Positions 36,477 to 46,729 are shown, counted from the first letter of the stretch. The stretch: DNA of 64,000 nt from Pseudomonas chlororaphis subsp. chlororaphis (GCF_003945765.1 NZ_CP027712.1:1054001-1118000), one strand, 5' to 3'. Numbers and translations: made by a program. The notes: generated by a model not told the origin, from the letters alone.

Positions 36477-37844
36477 ATGCGCAAGACGATTTTGCAATGC
36501 GGTGCCCTGGCCTTGACCCTGCTGGCGGTCAACGTGATGGCGGCGGTCACCCCGCAGGAAGCGGACAAGCTCGGCACCAGCCTGACCCCGCTCGGCGCGG
36601 AAAAGGCCGGCAATGCCGACGGCTCGATCCCGGCCTGGACCGGCGGCATCGGCAAGAACGCCGGGGCGGTGGATGCCAAGGGCTTCCTCGCCGACCCGTT
36701 CGCCAGCGAGAAGCCGCTGTTCACCATCACCGCGGCCACTGTCGACAAGTACAAGGACAAGCTCTCCGATGGCCAGGTGGCGATGTTCAAGCGCTACCCG
36801 CAAACCTACAAGATCCCGGTCTACCCGACCCACCGCACGGTCGGCCTGCCGGCGGACATCTACGAGTCGGCCAAGCGCAGCGCGCTGACCGTCACCTCGA
36901 TCAACGAAGGCAACGGCCTGGCCAATTTCACCGGCAACCGCTACTACGCCTTCCCGATTCCGAAGACCGGCGTGGAAGTGCTGTGGAACCACGTCACCCG
37001 TTATCACGGCGGCAACCTGCGCCGGATCATCACCCAGGCCACGCCGCAGACCAACGGCAGCTACACACCGATCCGCTTCGAGGAAGAGGTGGCGGTGCCG
37101 CAGCAGATCCCCGACCTGGACCCGGAGAAAGGCGCCAACGTGCTGACCTTCTTCAAGCAGGCGGTGACCGCTCCAGCGCGCTTGGCCGGTAACGTGCTGC
37201 TGGTGCACGAAACCCTCGACCAGGTGAAGGAACCGCGCCTGGCGTGGATCTACAACGCCGGCCAGCGCCGTGTGCGTCGCGCCCCGCAAGTGGCCTACGA
37301 CGGGCCGGGCACCGCCGCCGACGGCCTGCGCACCTCGGACAACTTCGACATGTTCTCCGGCGCGCCGGACCGCTACGACTGGAAGCTGGTGGGCAAGAAG
37401 GAGATGTACATCCCCTACAACAGCTACAAGCTGGATTCGCCGAGCCTCAAGTACGACGACATCATCAAGGCCGGGCATATCAACCAGGACCTGACCCGCT
37501 ACGAGCTGCACCGGGTCTGGGAAGTGGTCGGCACGCTCAAGCCGAGCGAGCGGCATATCTACGCCAAGCGCCACATGTACATCGACGAGGACAGCTGGCA
37601 GGTGGCGCTGGTGGACCACTACGACGGGCGTGGCCAGCTGTGGCGGGTGGCCGAAGGGCATGCGCAGTTCTATTACAACGCCCAGGTGCCGGCCTACACC
37701 CTCGAAGCGCTGTACGACATCATCGCCGGGCGCTACCTCGCCCTGGGGATGAAGAACGAAGAGAAGCACAGCTTCGAGTTCGGTTTCGCTGCCAAGGCCG
37801 CCGACTACACCCCGGCCGCCCTGCGCGCAACCGGCGTCCGGTAA
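36477..37844 (+). CDS. DUF1329 family periplasmic protein (LolA/LolB-like)
   Basis: This 455-residue protein has a Sec signal peptide (MRKTILQCGALALTLLAVNV, cleavage near VMA-AVTPQEA) and the DUF1329 domain, which has a LolA/LolB-like fold proposed to bind a hydrophobic ligand or lipoprotein. Typical phrases are GSIPAWTGG, RRIITQATPQT and the C-terminal LAWIYNAGQRRVRRAPQVAYD (positions about 250-270). It follows the DUF1302 gene by 24 bases; together they look like an outer-membrane uptake pair. A clean terminator follows. Confidence 0.87.
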   Translation: MRKTILQCGALALTLLAVNVMAAVTPQEADKLGTSLTPLGAEKAGNADGSIPAWTGGIGKNAGAVDAKGFLADPFASEKPLFTITAATVDKYKDKLSDGQVAMFKRYPQTYKIPVYPTHRTVGLPADIYESAKRSALTVTSINEGNGLANFTGNRYYAFPIPKTGVEVLWNHVTRYHGGNLRRIITQATPQTNGSYTPIRFEEEVAVPQQIPDLDPEKGANVLTFFKQAVTAPARLAGNVLLVHETLDQVKEPRLAWIYNAGQRRVRRAPQVAYDGPGTAADGLRTSDNFDMFSGAPDRYDWKLVGKKEMYIPYNSYKLDSPSLKYDDIIKAGHINQDLTRYELHRVWEVVGTLKPSERHIYAKRHMYIDEDSWQVALVDHYDGRGQLWRVAEGHAQFYYNAQVPAYTLEALYDIIAGRYLALGMKNEEKHSFEFGFAAKAADYTPAALRATGVR

Positions 37845-37866
37845 GGCCCGGGATACAAACGATGGC

Positions 37867-37893
37867 AAAAGGCGACCGATCGGTCGCCTTTTT
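37867..37893 (+). terminator. Intrinsic terminator after the DUF1302-DUF1329 pair
   Basis: AAAAGGCGACC-GA-TC-GGTCGCCTTTT is a symmetric hairpin with a following T-run to 37893. It could act both ways but mainly separates the pair from the LuxR gene. Confidence 0.9.
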
Positions 37894-37992
37894 TATGGGC
37901 GCGGATCAGCGTGCTGAATACTTCTCAACAAGCACCGGCGACAAGGCTAGGGTGGGGGCACGCAGGCTAAAACTATAAAAAGGCACGCCGCC

Positions 37993-40536
37993 ATGACCGC
38001 CATGACCCCTTGTCCTGGATTCCTGCCCCGTTTGTCGTCCCATCACCTGTCCCGCAGCCGTCTGAGTGCCCCGCTCCTGGCATCGCCCGCCCGGGTGAAA
38101 CTGCTTTGTGCGCCGGCCGGCAGCGGCAAGACGGCCCTGCTCGCCGAATGCCTGTTGCAGGCGCCGGCCGGGTGCCGGGTGTGCTGGTTGCCCCAGGCCG
38201 GGGCGGCGCAGACACCGCAGCAACTGTGCGGCGAGCTGGCGCGGGCGCTGGGCCTGGCCGCATCGGACGAAGCCGCCGTGCTGGACCATCTGGCGCAGGT
38301 GCAGACCCCGACCTGGCTGTTCCTCGATGATTACTGCCGGGTCGCCGCGCCGCCGCTGGACCTGCTGCTCGACCGCCTGCTGGCGATCAGCAACCCGGCG
38401 CTGACCTGGTGGCTGGGCGGGCGCCGCCGGCCGCAATGCAACTGGCCGCGGCTGCTGCTCGACGACCAGCTCTACGAATGCACGGGGCCCGAGCTGGCGT
38501 TCACCCAGGAGGATATCGAGCGACTGCTGCAACAATTGCCGCAGCCTTTGTCGATCCACACCGCCAGCCGGATTTTCCAGCGCAGTGCCGGCTGGTGCGC
38601 CGGGGTGCGCATCGCCCTGCTCGAAGGCAGCGAGCTGGTGGCCACGCCGTGCCGGCAGGGGCGGCCCAATACCCTGCTGGAATACCTGGAGCACGAGTTG
38701 TTCAGTGTGTTGCCGGCGGAGCTGTCCGAGGTCTGGCATGTGCTGGCGCACCTGCCGCGCTTCAATGCCGCGTTGTGCGAGCACTTGTTCGGCGCCGGGG
38801 AGGGTGCCCAGTACCTGCGGACATTGCAGGAACTGGGCTGCTTCATCGAACCCTGGGAGGCTGCGCCGGAGTGGCTGCAAGTGTTCGCGCCCCTGGCCCG
38901 GCTGATGCGCGACGAGCCCTGGCCGGCGGGACGCTCCTGGCATCGCCGCGCCTGCCAGTGGTTCGCCGCGCAGGAGGACTGGCAGGCGGCGTTCGAGCAG
39001 GCGTTGCTGGCGCAGGAATACGAAGTGGCGGCCAGCCTGTTGCAGCACTTCAGTTTCGAGCACCTGTTCGAGCAGCAGAATGTGGTGTTGCTGTTGCGTT
39101 TGCATGAGCAGCAGGGCGAGGAGCTGCTGCTCGGCAGCCCGCAGTTGGTCGGGCTGTTGACGGCGGCCTTGCTGTTCGCCGGGCGTTTCGACCAGGCGCA
39201 ACACTGCGTGGCGCAGATGGCGCGTTTCACGCCGCAGCCGACGGCCTCCGGGCAGCGGCAACTGGTGGCGCGCTGGCAGGCGCAGCAGGGCTGGCTGCTG
39301 CATCTGCAAGGGTTGATGGAACCGGCGCGGATGCATTTTCTCGAGGCGCTGAGCGAACTGCCGGCCCATGCCTGGCCGACCCGCCTGATGTGCCTTTCGG
39401 GCCTGACCCAGCAGGCCTTGCTCCGGGGCGAACTGGACGTGGCGCAGATGCTCAACCGCGAGGCGCTGTGCCTGGCCCGGGCCCAGGGTTCATTGCTGTT
39501 CGAAGCGCTGTTGGAGCTGGACCATGCCCAACTGCTGGAGCAGCGTGGGGCGCCCCACAGGGCGCAGAGCCTGCTGGACGATGTGCAGCAATTGTTGAGT
39601 CGCCAGGCTTATCGGGTCGGCCCGCTGCTCGGTCGTATCGCCTTGCGCCAAGGGCGCCTGGCCTTGCGCCAGGGGCAGGCGGAACAGGCCGCCGGGCATT
39701 TCCAGATTGGGCTCGAACGCTGTCTGCTCAGTCATGACAAACGCGCGTTGTACGGGTTTCTCGGCCAAGCGTTCCTGGCCGCCAACCAGGGCGACTATGC
39801 CCACGCGTTTGTACGCCTGCGCGATGCCGAGCGGCTGATGCAGCAACGGCAGATCCCGGACACGGTGTACCGCGCCGTGCTGCTGCAGGTCAGCAGCGTG
39901 TTCTGGTTGCAGCAGGGGCGGCCGGAACTGGCCCAGGAGGCCTTGAGCCGGGTGCTGCGTCACTACCGCGGGCCCCAGGCGCGCCAGGCGCCACCGGCCA
40001 CCCTCGAGCTGATTCCGCGTATCGAGTACCTGCTGGTGCTGGCCGAGGTGTACCTGCAGCGTGCCGAGGCACCGGTGGCAAACTTGCAGCGCCTGCTCGA
40101 ACAGGCCCGGCAACGGGGCATGCTGTGCCTGCAGACCGAGTTGCACCTGGCCCTGGCCGAGGTCGCTTTCCTGCTGGGGGATCGGGTGTTGTCCGCCCGT
40201 GCCTTGCAGGAGGGGCTGGAACTCGGTGCCCGGTGCTACCTGCACCAGGCGCTGCATGAATTGCGTCTGCGTCAGCCGCGGATGTTTGATGTCCAGCCGG
40301 TGGCCGAACCCGAAGCGCCCATGCCGCTGCCGGCGGCAGGGGAGAGCCCGCTGAGCCAGCGGGAGCTGGAGGTGCTGCAACTGATCGCCCTGGGCAGCTC
40401 CAACCAGCAGATCGCCGAGCAATTGTTCATTTCCCTGCACACGGTGAAGACCCATGCGCGGCGCATTCACAGCAAGCTCGGGGTGGAGCGCCGCACCCAG
40501 GCCGTGGCCAAGGCCAAGGCGTTGGGATTGATGTAG
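37993..40536 (+). CDS. LuxR-family regulator of the MalT/LAL type
   Basis: This 847-residue protein is a large ATP-binding LuxR (MalT-like STAND) regulator. It has an N-terminal NTPase with Walker [13 protein letters not shown] (about 39-50) and Walker B WLFLDDYC (about 108-115), a middle region of helical TPR-like repeats (about 300-770), and a C-terminal LuxR HTH (about 783-847: [20 protein letters not shown], then [16 protein letters not shown]). MalT-type proteins activate when ATP and an inducer bind. It stands directly after the DUF1302/DUF1329 genes and is the obvious candidate regulator of them; its inducer is unknown. Confidence 0.9.
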   Translation: MTAMTPCPGFLPRLSSHHLSRSRLSAPLLASPARVKLLCAPAGSGKTALLAECLLQAPAGCRVCWLPQAGAAQTPQQLCGELARALGLAASDEAAVLDHLAQVQTPTWLFLDDYCRVAAPPLDLLLDRLLAISNPALTWWLGGRRRPQCNWPRLLLDDQLYECTGPELAFTQEDIERLLQQLPQPLSIHTASRIFQRSAGWCAGVRIALLEGSELVATPCRQGRPNTLLEYLEHELFSVLPAELSEVWHVLAHLPRFNAALCEHLFGAGEGAQYLRTLQELGCFIEPWEAAPEWLQVFAPLARLMRDEPWPAGRSWHRRACQWFAAQEDWQAAFEQALLAQEYEVAASLLQHFSFEHLFEQQNVVLLLRLHEQQGEELLLGSPQLVGLLTAALLFAGRFDQAQHCVAQMARFTPQPTASGQRQLVARWQAQQGWLLHLQGLMEPARMHFLEALSELPAHAWPTRLMCLSGLTQQALLRGELDVAQMLNREALCLARAQGSLLFEALLELDHAQLLEQRGAPHRAQSLLDDVQQLLSRQAYRVGPLLGRIALRQGRLALRQGQAEQAAGHFQIGLERCLLSHDKRALYGFLGQAFLAANQGDYAHAFVRLRDAERLMQQRQIPDTVYRAVLLQVSSVFWLQQGRPELAQEALSRVLRHYRGPQARQAPPATLELIPRIEYLLVLAEVYLQRAEAPVANLQRLLEQARQRGMLCLQTELHLALAEVAFLLGDRVLSARALQEGLELGARCYLHQALHELRLRQPRMFDVQPVAEPEAPMPLPAAGESPLSQRELEVLQLIALGSSNQQIAEQLFISLHTVKTHARRIHSKLGVERRTQAVAKAKALGLM

Positions 40537-40612
40537 TGGTCGGACAGATATCAGGGCCGCCAACTTGACAACGCGGCCTCCCGCCAAACCGCGCGGCCTG
40601 CTTTGACGACGG

Positions 40613-40639
40613 CAGCGGCTACAGGGTTTGTAGCCGCTG
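40613..40639. repeat. REP-like hairpin, TGTAGCCGCTG family
   Basis: CAGCGGCTACA and TGTAGCCGCTG face each other around five bases. It continues into GCGCAGCCTGCGATCGGTCGC, a partial copy of the element family at 10412, 44927 and 61267. Confidence 0.78.
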
Positions 40640-40697
40640 GCGCAGCCTGCGATCGGTCGCGCAGCGGCCGCCAACCTGACGACTTGGTGTATCCGCT

Positions 40698-41489
40698 CTA
40701 GGGTTGGTAACCCATGCGCCAGCTCACCGCCTGGGACGCGGCCAGCAGGCGTTGCGCCGCCGGGCCGTTTTCGTCGGCGTGGAACAGCGAGGTCGGGCCG
40801 ACCACCGTCAGCACGGCGGCGACCTTGCCGGTGGCGTCGAACACCGGCGCCGACAAGGCATCCACGCCGGGCATCAGCAGGCCGTGCACATGGTGCAGGC
40901 CGCGCTGGCGGATCTGCTCGCACAGGGCGGCATAGGCCTGCTCGTCCGCCAGCGCATGGGGCGCGTGGGCCTTGAGTTCCTGCTCGCGCAAATCGACGGT
41001 TTCGCGATTCGGCAGGTAGGCGCCGAACACCAGCCCGGTGGACGAGCTGAGCAAGGGCAGCACCGAGCCCAGTTGGGTCACCACCGTCACCGCGCGCACG
41101 GCGGGTTCGATATGCACCACGGTCGCGCCCTGGTTGCCCCATACCGCGAGGAAGCAGGTCTCGTTCAATTCATCGCGCAACTCGGCCAGGGGCAGGGCGG
41201 CGACCTTCAGTACATCCATGCTGCCCAGCGCCGCCATGCCGACCCGCAAGGCCTCGCGGCCCAGGCCATAGTGGTTGGTGGCGGTGTTCTGTTCGGCGAA
41301 GCCACTGGCGATCAGCGCCTGCAGGTAACGGTGGACCTTGCTCGCCGGCATCTGTACATGTTCGGCCAGGCGCGACAGTGAGGTCGCCGGCGACAGCTCG
41401 GCCAGGGCCTTGAGGATGTCGGTGCCGACCTCGGCCGAGCGGACTTTCTGTTTACCGTTGCTGTCGCTGGTGCTGCGCGGCTTTTCCAT
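40698..41489 (-). CDS. hmgR: IclR-family repressor of homogentisate catabolism
   Basis: HmgR represses the homogentisate operon and is released by homogentisate in P. putida. The 263-residue protein has an N-terminal winged helix (about 25-80: ILKALAELSPATSLSRLAEHV and PASKVHRYLQALI) and a C-terminal IclR effector domain. It is divergent from hmgA across a 166-base region containing a strong AT-rich palindrome. The call depends on family plus position; IclR proteins regulate many aromatic pathways, but this adjacency to hmgA is the Pseudomonas arrangement. Confidence 0.9.
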   Translation of the reverse strand: MEKPRSTSDSNGKQKVRSAEVGTDILKALAELSPATSLSRLAEHVQMPASKVHRYLQALIASGFAEQNTATNHYGLGREALRVGMAALGSMDVLKVAALPLAELRDELNETCFLAVWGNQGATVVHIEPAVRAVTVVTQLGSVLPLLSSSTGLVFGAYLPNRETVDLREQELKAHAPHALADEQAYAALCEQIRQRGLHHVHGLLMPGVDALSAPVFDATGKVAAVLTVVGPTSLFHADENGPAAQRLLAASQAVSWRMGYQP

Positions 41490-41550
41490 GGAGGTGGTGT
41501 GATCCCGGGACGAATGGGCGTCTTTATAGCTTGACGGTCAATACCAATCA

Positions 41551-41569
41551 AATTACGTTATCCGTAATT
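41551..41569. promoter_or_regulatory. Palindrome in the hmgR/hmgA region, candidate HmgR operator
   Basis: AATTACG-TTATC-CGTAATT is a perfect 7-bp dyad, with further CCAAT...GGATTACG symmetry around it, 87 bases before hmgA. A TTGACG element lies at 41531-41536 just upstream. Position and symmetry suit an IclR-family operator. Confidence 0.6.
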
Positions 41570-41655
41570 GGATTACGATAAAAATAACGCTGGCGTGCCG
41601 AGAGCTCTCCCCATGGAGTCGCAGGCCGCTGCCAACTCCACTTCCAGGAGGCTCC

Positions 41656-42960
41656 ATGAACCTCGATTCCACGGCGTCCGGGCTTGCGTACCAGTCGGGC
41701 TTCGGCAACCAGTTTTCCAGCGAGGCCCTGCCAGGCGCCTTGCCCGTCGGCCAGAACTCCCCGCAAAAAGCCCCTTACGGCCTCTACACCGAACTCTTCT
41801 CCGGCACGGCCTTCACCATGGCCCGCAGCGAAGCGCGGCGCACCTGGATGTACCGTATCCAGCCATCGGCCAACCACCCAGCCTTCGCCAAGCTGGATCG
41901 CCAGCTGGCAGGCGGGCCGCTGGGCGAGATCACGCCCAACCGGTTGCGCTGGAACCCGCTGGATATTCCGAGTGAGCCGACCGACTTCATCGACGGCCTG
42001 GTGAACATGGTCGCCAACTCGGCAGCGCAGAAACCGGCCGGGATCAGCATCTACACCTACCGCGCCAACCGCTCCATGGAACGGGTGTTCTTCAATGCCG
42101 ACGGCGAGTTGCTGCTGGTGCCCGAACAGGGCCGCCTGCGCATCGCCACCGAGCTTGGGGTGCTGGAAGTCGAACCGCTGGAGATCGCGGTATTGCCCCG
42201 CGGCCTGAAGTTCCGCGTCGAACTGCTGGACCCGCAGGCGCGCGGCTATATAGCCGAAAACCACGGCGCGCCCCTGCGCCTGCCCGACCTGGGGCCGATC
42301 GGCAGCAACGGCCTGGCCAACCCGCGGGACTTCCTGACCCCGGTCGCCCACTACGAAGACCTCAAGCAGCCGACCACCCTGGTGCAGAAATTCCTCGGCG
42401 AGCTGTGGGGCTGCGAGCTGGATCATTCGCCGCTGAACGTGGTGGCCTGGCACGGCAACAACGTGCCGTACAAATATGACCTGCGCCGTTTCAACACCAT
42501 CGGCACCGTCAGCTTCGATCACCCGGACCCGTCGATTTTCACCGTGCTGACCTCGCCCACCAGCGTGCACGGCCTGGCCAACCTCGACTTCGTGATCTTC
42601 CCGCCGCGCTGGATGGTGGCCGAGAACACCTTCCGTCCGCCGTGGTTCCACCGCAACCTGATGAACGAATACATGGGCCTGATCCAGGGCGCCTACGATG
42701 CCAAGGCCGAAGGTTTCGTGCCCGGCGGCGCTTCGCTGCACAGCTGCATGAGCGCCCACGGCCCGGATGGCGAAAGCTGCACCAAGGCCATCAACGCCGA
42801 GCTGCAACCGGCCAAGATCGACAACACCATGGCCTTCATGTTCGAGACCAGCCAGGTGCTGCGTCCTAGCCAGTTCGCCCTGGAATGCCCGCAATTGCAG
42901 AACGACTACGATGCTTGCTGGGCCTCGCTGCCCGCCACCTTCAACCCGAATCGGAAATAA
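41656..42960 (+). CDS. hmgA: Homogentisate 1,2-dioxygenase
   Basis: HmgA opens the ring of homogentisate to maleylacetoacetate, the central step of tyrosine and phenylalanine breakdown; its loss causes brown pyomelanin. The 434-residue protein begins with [19 protein letters not shown], a hallmark of the enzyme, and has iron-ligand regions in [18 protein letters not shown] and [17 protein letters not shown] precedes the ATG. It is followed four bases later by fahA. Nothing suggests it is inactive. Confidence 0.98.
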   Translation: MNLDSTASGLAYQSGFGNQFSSEALPGALPVGQNSPQKAPYGLYTELFSGTAFTMARSEARRTWMYRIQPSANHPAFAKLDRQLAGGPLGEITPNRLRWNPLDIPSEPTDFIDGLVNMVANSAAQKPAGISIYTYRANRSMERVFFNADGELLLVPEQGRLRIATELGVLEVEPLEIAVLPRGLKFRVELLDPQARGYIAENHGAPLRLPDLGPIGSNGLANPRDFLTPVAHYEDLKQPTTLVQKFLGELWGCELDHSPLNVVAWHGNNVPYKYDLRRFNTIGTVSFDHPDPSIFTVLTSPTSVHGLANLDFVIFPPRWMVAENTFRPPWFHRNLMNEYMGLIQGAYDAKAEGFVPGGASLHSCMSAHGPDGESCTKAINAELQPAKIDNTMAFMFETSQVLRPSQFALECPQLQNDYDACWASLPATFNPNRK

Positions 42961-42963
42961 CCC

Positions 42964-44268
42964 ATGAATCAGCCAACCATCACCCGCAGCTGGGTTGCCT
43001 CCGCCAACGACCATGCCGACTTCCCTCTGCAGAACCTGCCGCTGGGGGTGTTCAGCCACAAGGGGTCGGCGCCACGCAGCGGCGTGGCCATCGGCGAGCA
43101 CATCTTCGACCTGGAAGCGGCGCTCGACGCCGGGCTGTTCGAGGGCCCGGCCAAGGCCGCGGCGCAAGCCACCCGTGGCGGCCAGTTGAATGCCTTTTTC
43201 GAACTGGGCCGTCCGGCCCGCGTGGCCCTGCGCGAACGCCTGTTGGAATTGCTCGGCGAAGGCAGCAGCCTGCGCGGCAAGGTCGAGGCCCAGGGCGCGA
43301 AACTATTGCCCCTGGCCGCCGATTGCCAGATGCACTTGCCGGCAAGGATCAATGACTACACCGACTTCTATGTCGGCATCGAGCACGCGCAGAACGTCGG
43401 CAAGCTGTTCCGCCCGGACAACCCGTTGCTGCCGAACTACAAATACGTGCCGATCGGTTACCACGGCCGCGCTTCCACCATCCGTACTTCCGGTGCCGAC
43501 GTACGCCGGCCCAAGGGCCAGACCCTGCCCGCCGGCCAGAGCGAGCCGATCTTCGGCCCATGCGCGCGGCTGGACTACGAACTGGAGCTGGGCATCTGGA
43601 TCGGCCAGGGCAATGAGCTGGGCGAGCCGATCGCCATTGGCGACGCCGCCGAGCACATCGCCGGCTTCTGCCTGCTCAACGACTGGTCGGCGCGGGATAT
43701 CCAGGCCTGGGAATACCAGCCGCTGGGCCCGTTCCTGTCGAAAAGCTTCATCACCAGCATCTCGCCCTGGGTGGTGACGGCCGAAGCCCTGGAGCCGTTC
43801 CGCCGTGCCCAGACGCCACGTCCCGAAGGCGACCCGCAGCCGCTGCCGTACCTGCTGGACAAGCGCGACCAGGCCGCCGGTGGTTTCGATATCGAGCTGG
43901 AAGTGCTGCTGCTCACTGACGCGATGCGCGAGCAAGGCCTGCCGGCTCACCGCCTGACCCTGAGCAACACCCAGTACATGTACTGGACCGTGGCGCAGAT
44001 GGTCGCCCACCACAGCGTCAACGGCTGCCAGTTGCAGGCCGGCGACCTGTTCGGTTCGGGCACCCTGTCGGGCCCGCAAAGCAACCAGTTCGGCAGCCTG
44101 CTGGAAATCACCGAAGGCGGTAAGAAACCGATCGAACTGGCGTCCGGCGAAGTGCGTAAATTTCTTGAGGACGGTGATGAAATCATCCTGCGCGGCCGCT
44201 GCCGCCGCGAGGGTTTCGCCTCCATCGGTTTCGGCGAATGCCGCGGTAAAGTCCTGCCTGCCCGTTAA
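42964..44268 (+). CDS. fahA: Fumarylacetoacetase
   Basis: FahA hydrolyses fumarylacetoacetate to fumarate and acetoacetate, the last step of the pathway. The 434-residue protein has the N-terminal SH3-like part and the metal-dependent C-terminal FAH domain, with DYTDFYVGIEHAQNVG, YHGRASTIRTSG, DYELELGIWIGQG and LNDWSARDIQAWEYQPLGP (active-site Glu/Asp ligands and the catalytic His are in these). It lies between hmgA and maiA in the usual hmgA-fahA-maiA order. Confidence 0.97.
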   Translation: MNQPTITRSWVASANDHADFPLQNLPLGVFSHKGSAPRSGVAIGEHIFDLEAALDAGLFEGPAKAAAQATRGGQLNAFFELGRPARVALRERLLELLGEGSSLRGKVEAQGAKLLPLAADCQMHLPARINDYTDFYVGIEHAQNVGKLFRPDNPLLPNYKYVPIGYHGRASTIRTSGADVRRPKGQTLPAGQSEPIFGPCARLDYELELGIWIGQGNELGEPIAIGDAAEHIAGFCLLNDWSARDIQAWEYQPLGPFLSKSFITSISPWVVTAEALEPFRRAQTPRPEGDPQPLPYLLDKRDQAAGGFDIELEVLLLTDAMREQGLPAHRLTLSNTQYMYWTVAQMVAHHSVNGCQLQAGDLFGSGTLSGPQSNQFGSLLEITEGGKKPIELASGEVRKFLEDGDEIILRGRCRREGFASIGFGECRGKVLPAR

Positions 44269-44283
44269 GAAGAGGTGCGCGTC

Positions 44284-44922
44284 ATGGAGCTCTATACCTA
44301 CTACCGTTCGACCGCGTCCTACCGGGTGCGCATCGCGCTGGCGCTCAAGGGCCTGGACTACCAGGCGCTGCCGGTCAACCTGCTGGCGGCCGGCGGCGGT
44401 GCGAACCGCCAGCCGCAATACCTGCAGATCAACCCGCAAGGCCGCGTGCCGGCCTTGCGCACCGACGACGGCGAGCTGCTGATCCAGTCGCTGGCCATCG
44501 TCGAATACCTGGAAGAACGTTATCCACAGGTGCCGCTGCTCTCCCAGGAGCTGGCGGCCCGCGCCCACGAACGGGCGGTGGCGTTGCTGATCGGCTGCGA
44601 TATTCATCCGCTGCACAACTCCAGCACGCAGAACCTGCTGCGCCAGTGGGGCTACGATGAGGCGCGGGTGCTGGAGTGGATCGGCCACTGGATCAGCACC
44701 GGCCTGGCGGCGGTCGAGCAGTTGATCGGCGAGCAGGGGTATTGCTTCGGCGAGCAACCGGGGCTGGCCGACACCTTCCTGATTCCCCAGCTGTACGCGG
44801 CCGAGCGCTTCAAGGTGCCATTGGACGCCTACCCGCGGATTCGCCGGGTCGCCGCCCTGGCCGCCGAACATCCGGCGTTCCAGAAGGCCCATCCGGCCAA
44901 CCAGCCCGATACGCCCGCCTGA
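44284..44922 (+). CDS. maiA: Maleylacetoacetate isomerase (zeta-class GST)
   Basis: MaiA isomerises maleylacetoacetate to fumarylacetoacetate with glutathione. The 212-residue protein is a zeta-class glutathione transferase: it starts MELYTYYRSTASYRVRIAL, matching the family's active-site SSxSxRVR loop, and has QSLAIVEYLEERYP and the C-terminal QLYAAERFKVPLDAYPRI. I chose ATG 44284, which lies after an AAGAGG site; a GTG three codons upstream is possible. It is the third gene of the operon. Confidence 0.95.
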   Translation: MELYTYYRSTASYRVRIALALKGLDYQALPVNLLAAGGGANRQPQYLQINPQGRVPALRTDDGELLIQSLAIVEYLEERYPQVPLLSQELAARAHERAVALLIGCDIHPLHNSSTQNLLRQWGYDEARVLEWIGHWISTGLAAVEQLIGEQGYCFGEQPGLADTFLIPQLYAAERFKVPLDAYPRIRRVAALAAEHPAFQKAHPANQPDTPA

Positions 44923-44926
44923 CCTG

Positions 44927-45026
44927 TGTAGCCGGTGCCGCAGGCTGCGATCGACCGGAGCGGTCGCGAAGATCTCAGGATCGCTGAAGGCCTTCGGCCT
45001 TATCGCAGCCTGCGGCAGCGGCTACA
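44927..45026. repeat. REP-like element after maiA
   Basis: TGTAGCCGGTGCCGCAGGCTG at the left and CAGCCTGCGGCAGCGGCTACA at the right form long arms around a centre with its own small hairpins (GACCGGAGCGGTC; AAGGCCTTCGGCCTT). Same family as 10412 and 61267. Confidence 0.85.
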
Positions 45027-45040
45027 GGAGACAGGTCTGC

Positions 45041-45060
45041 GGGAGCAGTTTGCTCCCGCG
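45041..45060 (+). repeat. Hairpin GCGGGAGCA-GTT-TGCTCCCGC upstream of the MFS gene
   Basis: An inverted repeat of about nine bases follows the REP-like element. No T-run follows, so a terminator role is uncertain. Confidence 0.5.
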
Positions 45061-45152
45061 CCTGAAGATGTACACAAGACCGATCCTTGTCGCTCAAGAG
45101 CAATGACGGTCTGCCGGCTCCCATAACCATAAAAAACAGCAGGTACCTTGCG

Positions 45153-46532
45153 ATGCACAATCAGATTGCCAGCTTCCGGGCGGCCCTCGACGCCCGTCCG
45201 GTGTCGCGTTATCAGTGGTTGCTTCTTCTGCTCCTGGCCCTGTTGCTGGTCACCGACGGCTACGACGCCCAGGTGCTGGGTTATGTGGTGCCGGCCCTGG
45301 CCCAGGATTGGGGCCTGGAAAAGGCCGCGTTCGGTCCGGTGTTCAGCGCCAACCTGCTGGGCCTGACCCTGGGCTCGCTGGCGGTGACGCCGCTGGCGGA
45401 CCGGTTTGGCGTGCGGCGGATTCTGCTGGCCTGTGTGCTGGTCTACGCCAGCCTCACGGTGATGATGGTGTTCGCCGATTCGCTGAACAGCCTGATGGTC
45501 GCGCGTTTTATCTGCGGCATCGGCATGGGCGGGGCGATGCCCAGCGCCATGGCGCTGATGTCGGAATATTCGCCGCCGCGCCTGCGCACCCTGATGGTGA
45601 CCCTGGCCGCCTGCGGTTTCTCTTTCGGCGGCGCGGCCGGCGGTTTTGTCGCCGCGGGTTTCATCGACCGCTTCGGCTGGCAGGCGGTGTTCCTCGCCGG
45701 CGGCGTCACGCCGTTGCTGCTGTTTCCCTTCCTGGCCTGGTTCCTCCCCGAATCGTTGCCGCGCCTGCTGCGCGATCAGCCGCCTTATGCCCGCCTGCGC
45801 AGGGTCACCGCGCGCATGTTGCCGGACTGGCAACCACCGGCCGCCTCGGCCGCGCAGAACCAAGCCGAGCAGGGCAGCAAGCTCACGGTGATCGAGCTGT
45901 TCCGCCACGGTTATGCGCGCCCGACGCTGCTGATCTGGTCGACCTTTTTCGTCAGCCTGATCCTGCTGTATTTCATGATCAGCTGGTTGCCGTCGCTGCT
46001 GCTGGAAAGTGGCCTGGGGTTGAACGAAGCGAACCTGGTGACCTCGATGTTCCTGTTCGCCGGCACCCTGGGGGCGATCTGCATGGCCTGGTTCGCCGAC
46101 CGCCTGCAACGCAAGGTACGGCTGCTCTCGGTGGTGCTGGCCGGGGCGGCGCTGTGTACCCTGCTGTTGGGCCTGAACCACGACAACCCGCGTTACCTGG
46201 TGGCCTTCGTCTTCGCCGCCGGCTTCTGCATCATCGGTGGCCAACTGACCCTCAACGCCTTCGCCAGCAACTTCTACCCGGCCCATGTCCGCGCCACCGG
46301 CACCGGCTGGGCCCTGGGCGTCGGCCGCTTCGGCTCGATCCTCGGCCCGCTGTTCGGCAGCCTGCTGCTGGCGATGCACATCCCGGTGCAGCAGATCTTT
46401 TTCTTCTGCGCGATTCCGGCGGTGATTGCGGCGCTGCTGATCATCCAGGTGCGCTCGCCCGAAGGCCTGCCAGCGAGCACGCCCGAACCCATGGACTCGC
46501 TGGTCGCGAAGCTCGCCCGCGACCAACGTTAA
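45153..46532 (+). CDS. MFS transporter, aromatic acid:H+ symporter type
   Basis: This 459-residue protein is a 12-helix major facilitator. The early motif DGYDAQVLGYVVPALAQDW matches the aromatic acid:H+ symporter (AAHS) signature D-G-x-D, and the loop between helices 2 and 3 reads LADRFGVRRILL. It lies just downstream of hmgA-fahA-maiA, so uptake of a phenylalanine/tyrosine-derived or related aromatic acid is likely, but the substrate is inferred. ATG 45153 was chosen for its AGGT site; a longer frame start overlaps the REP-derived sequence. A REP pair follows. Confidence 0.88.
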   Translation: MHNQIASFRAALDARPVSRYQWLLLLLLALLLVTDGYDAQVLGYVVPALAQDWGLEKAAFGPVFSANLLGLTLGSLAVTPLADRFGVRRILLACVLVYASLTVMMVFADSLNSLMVARFICGIGMGGAMPSAMALMSEYSPPRLRTLMVTLAACGFSFGGAAGGFVAAGFIDRFGWQAVFLAGGVTPLLLFPFLAWFLPESLPRLLRDQPPYARLRRVTARMLPDWQPPAASAAQNQAEQGSKLTVIELFRHGYARPTLLIWSTFFVSLILLYFMISWLPSLLLESGLGLNEANLVTSMFLFAGTLGAICMAWFADRLQRKVRLLSVVLAGAALCTLLLGLNHDNPRYLVAFVFAAGFCIIGGQLTLNAFASNFYPAHVRATGTGWALGVGRFGSILGPLFGSLLLAMHIPVQQIFFFCAIPAVIAALLIIQVRSPEGLPASTPEPMDSLVAKLARDQR

Positions 46533-46540
46533 CGCTTGCC

Positions 46541-46676
46541 CCTGTAGGGGCCTTGCTGGCGATAGCGTCCGGCCTGATACACCGCGTCGTCTTCATCGCC
46601 GGCAAGTCGGATCGCCGCCTGCTCGCTCCTACAGAAACACTGCCCGTCTCTGTAGGAGCGAAGCTTGCTCGCGATG
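46541..46676. repeat. REP cluster after the MFS gene
   Basis: This holds a GCCGGCAAGTCGGATCGCC unit ending GCTCGCTCCTACAG and, after 16 bases, the inverse TGTAGGAGCGAAGCTTGCTCGCGAT, preceded by a partial arm around CTGTAGGGGCCTTGCTGGCGAT. It lies between convergent genes. Confidence 0.83.
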
Positions 46677-46729
46677 GCGCCCGGTTTGGCACACCACGTC
46701 ATGTCCATCGTCGGCAAGAATGGTGGATG

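Noticed and set aside
34749..37868. 1039-codon minus-strand frame opposite the DUF1302 and DUF1329 genes
   Set aside because: His-, Asp- and Val-rich translation typical of antisense to third-position-GC genes, with no ribosome binding site.
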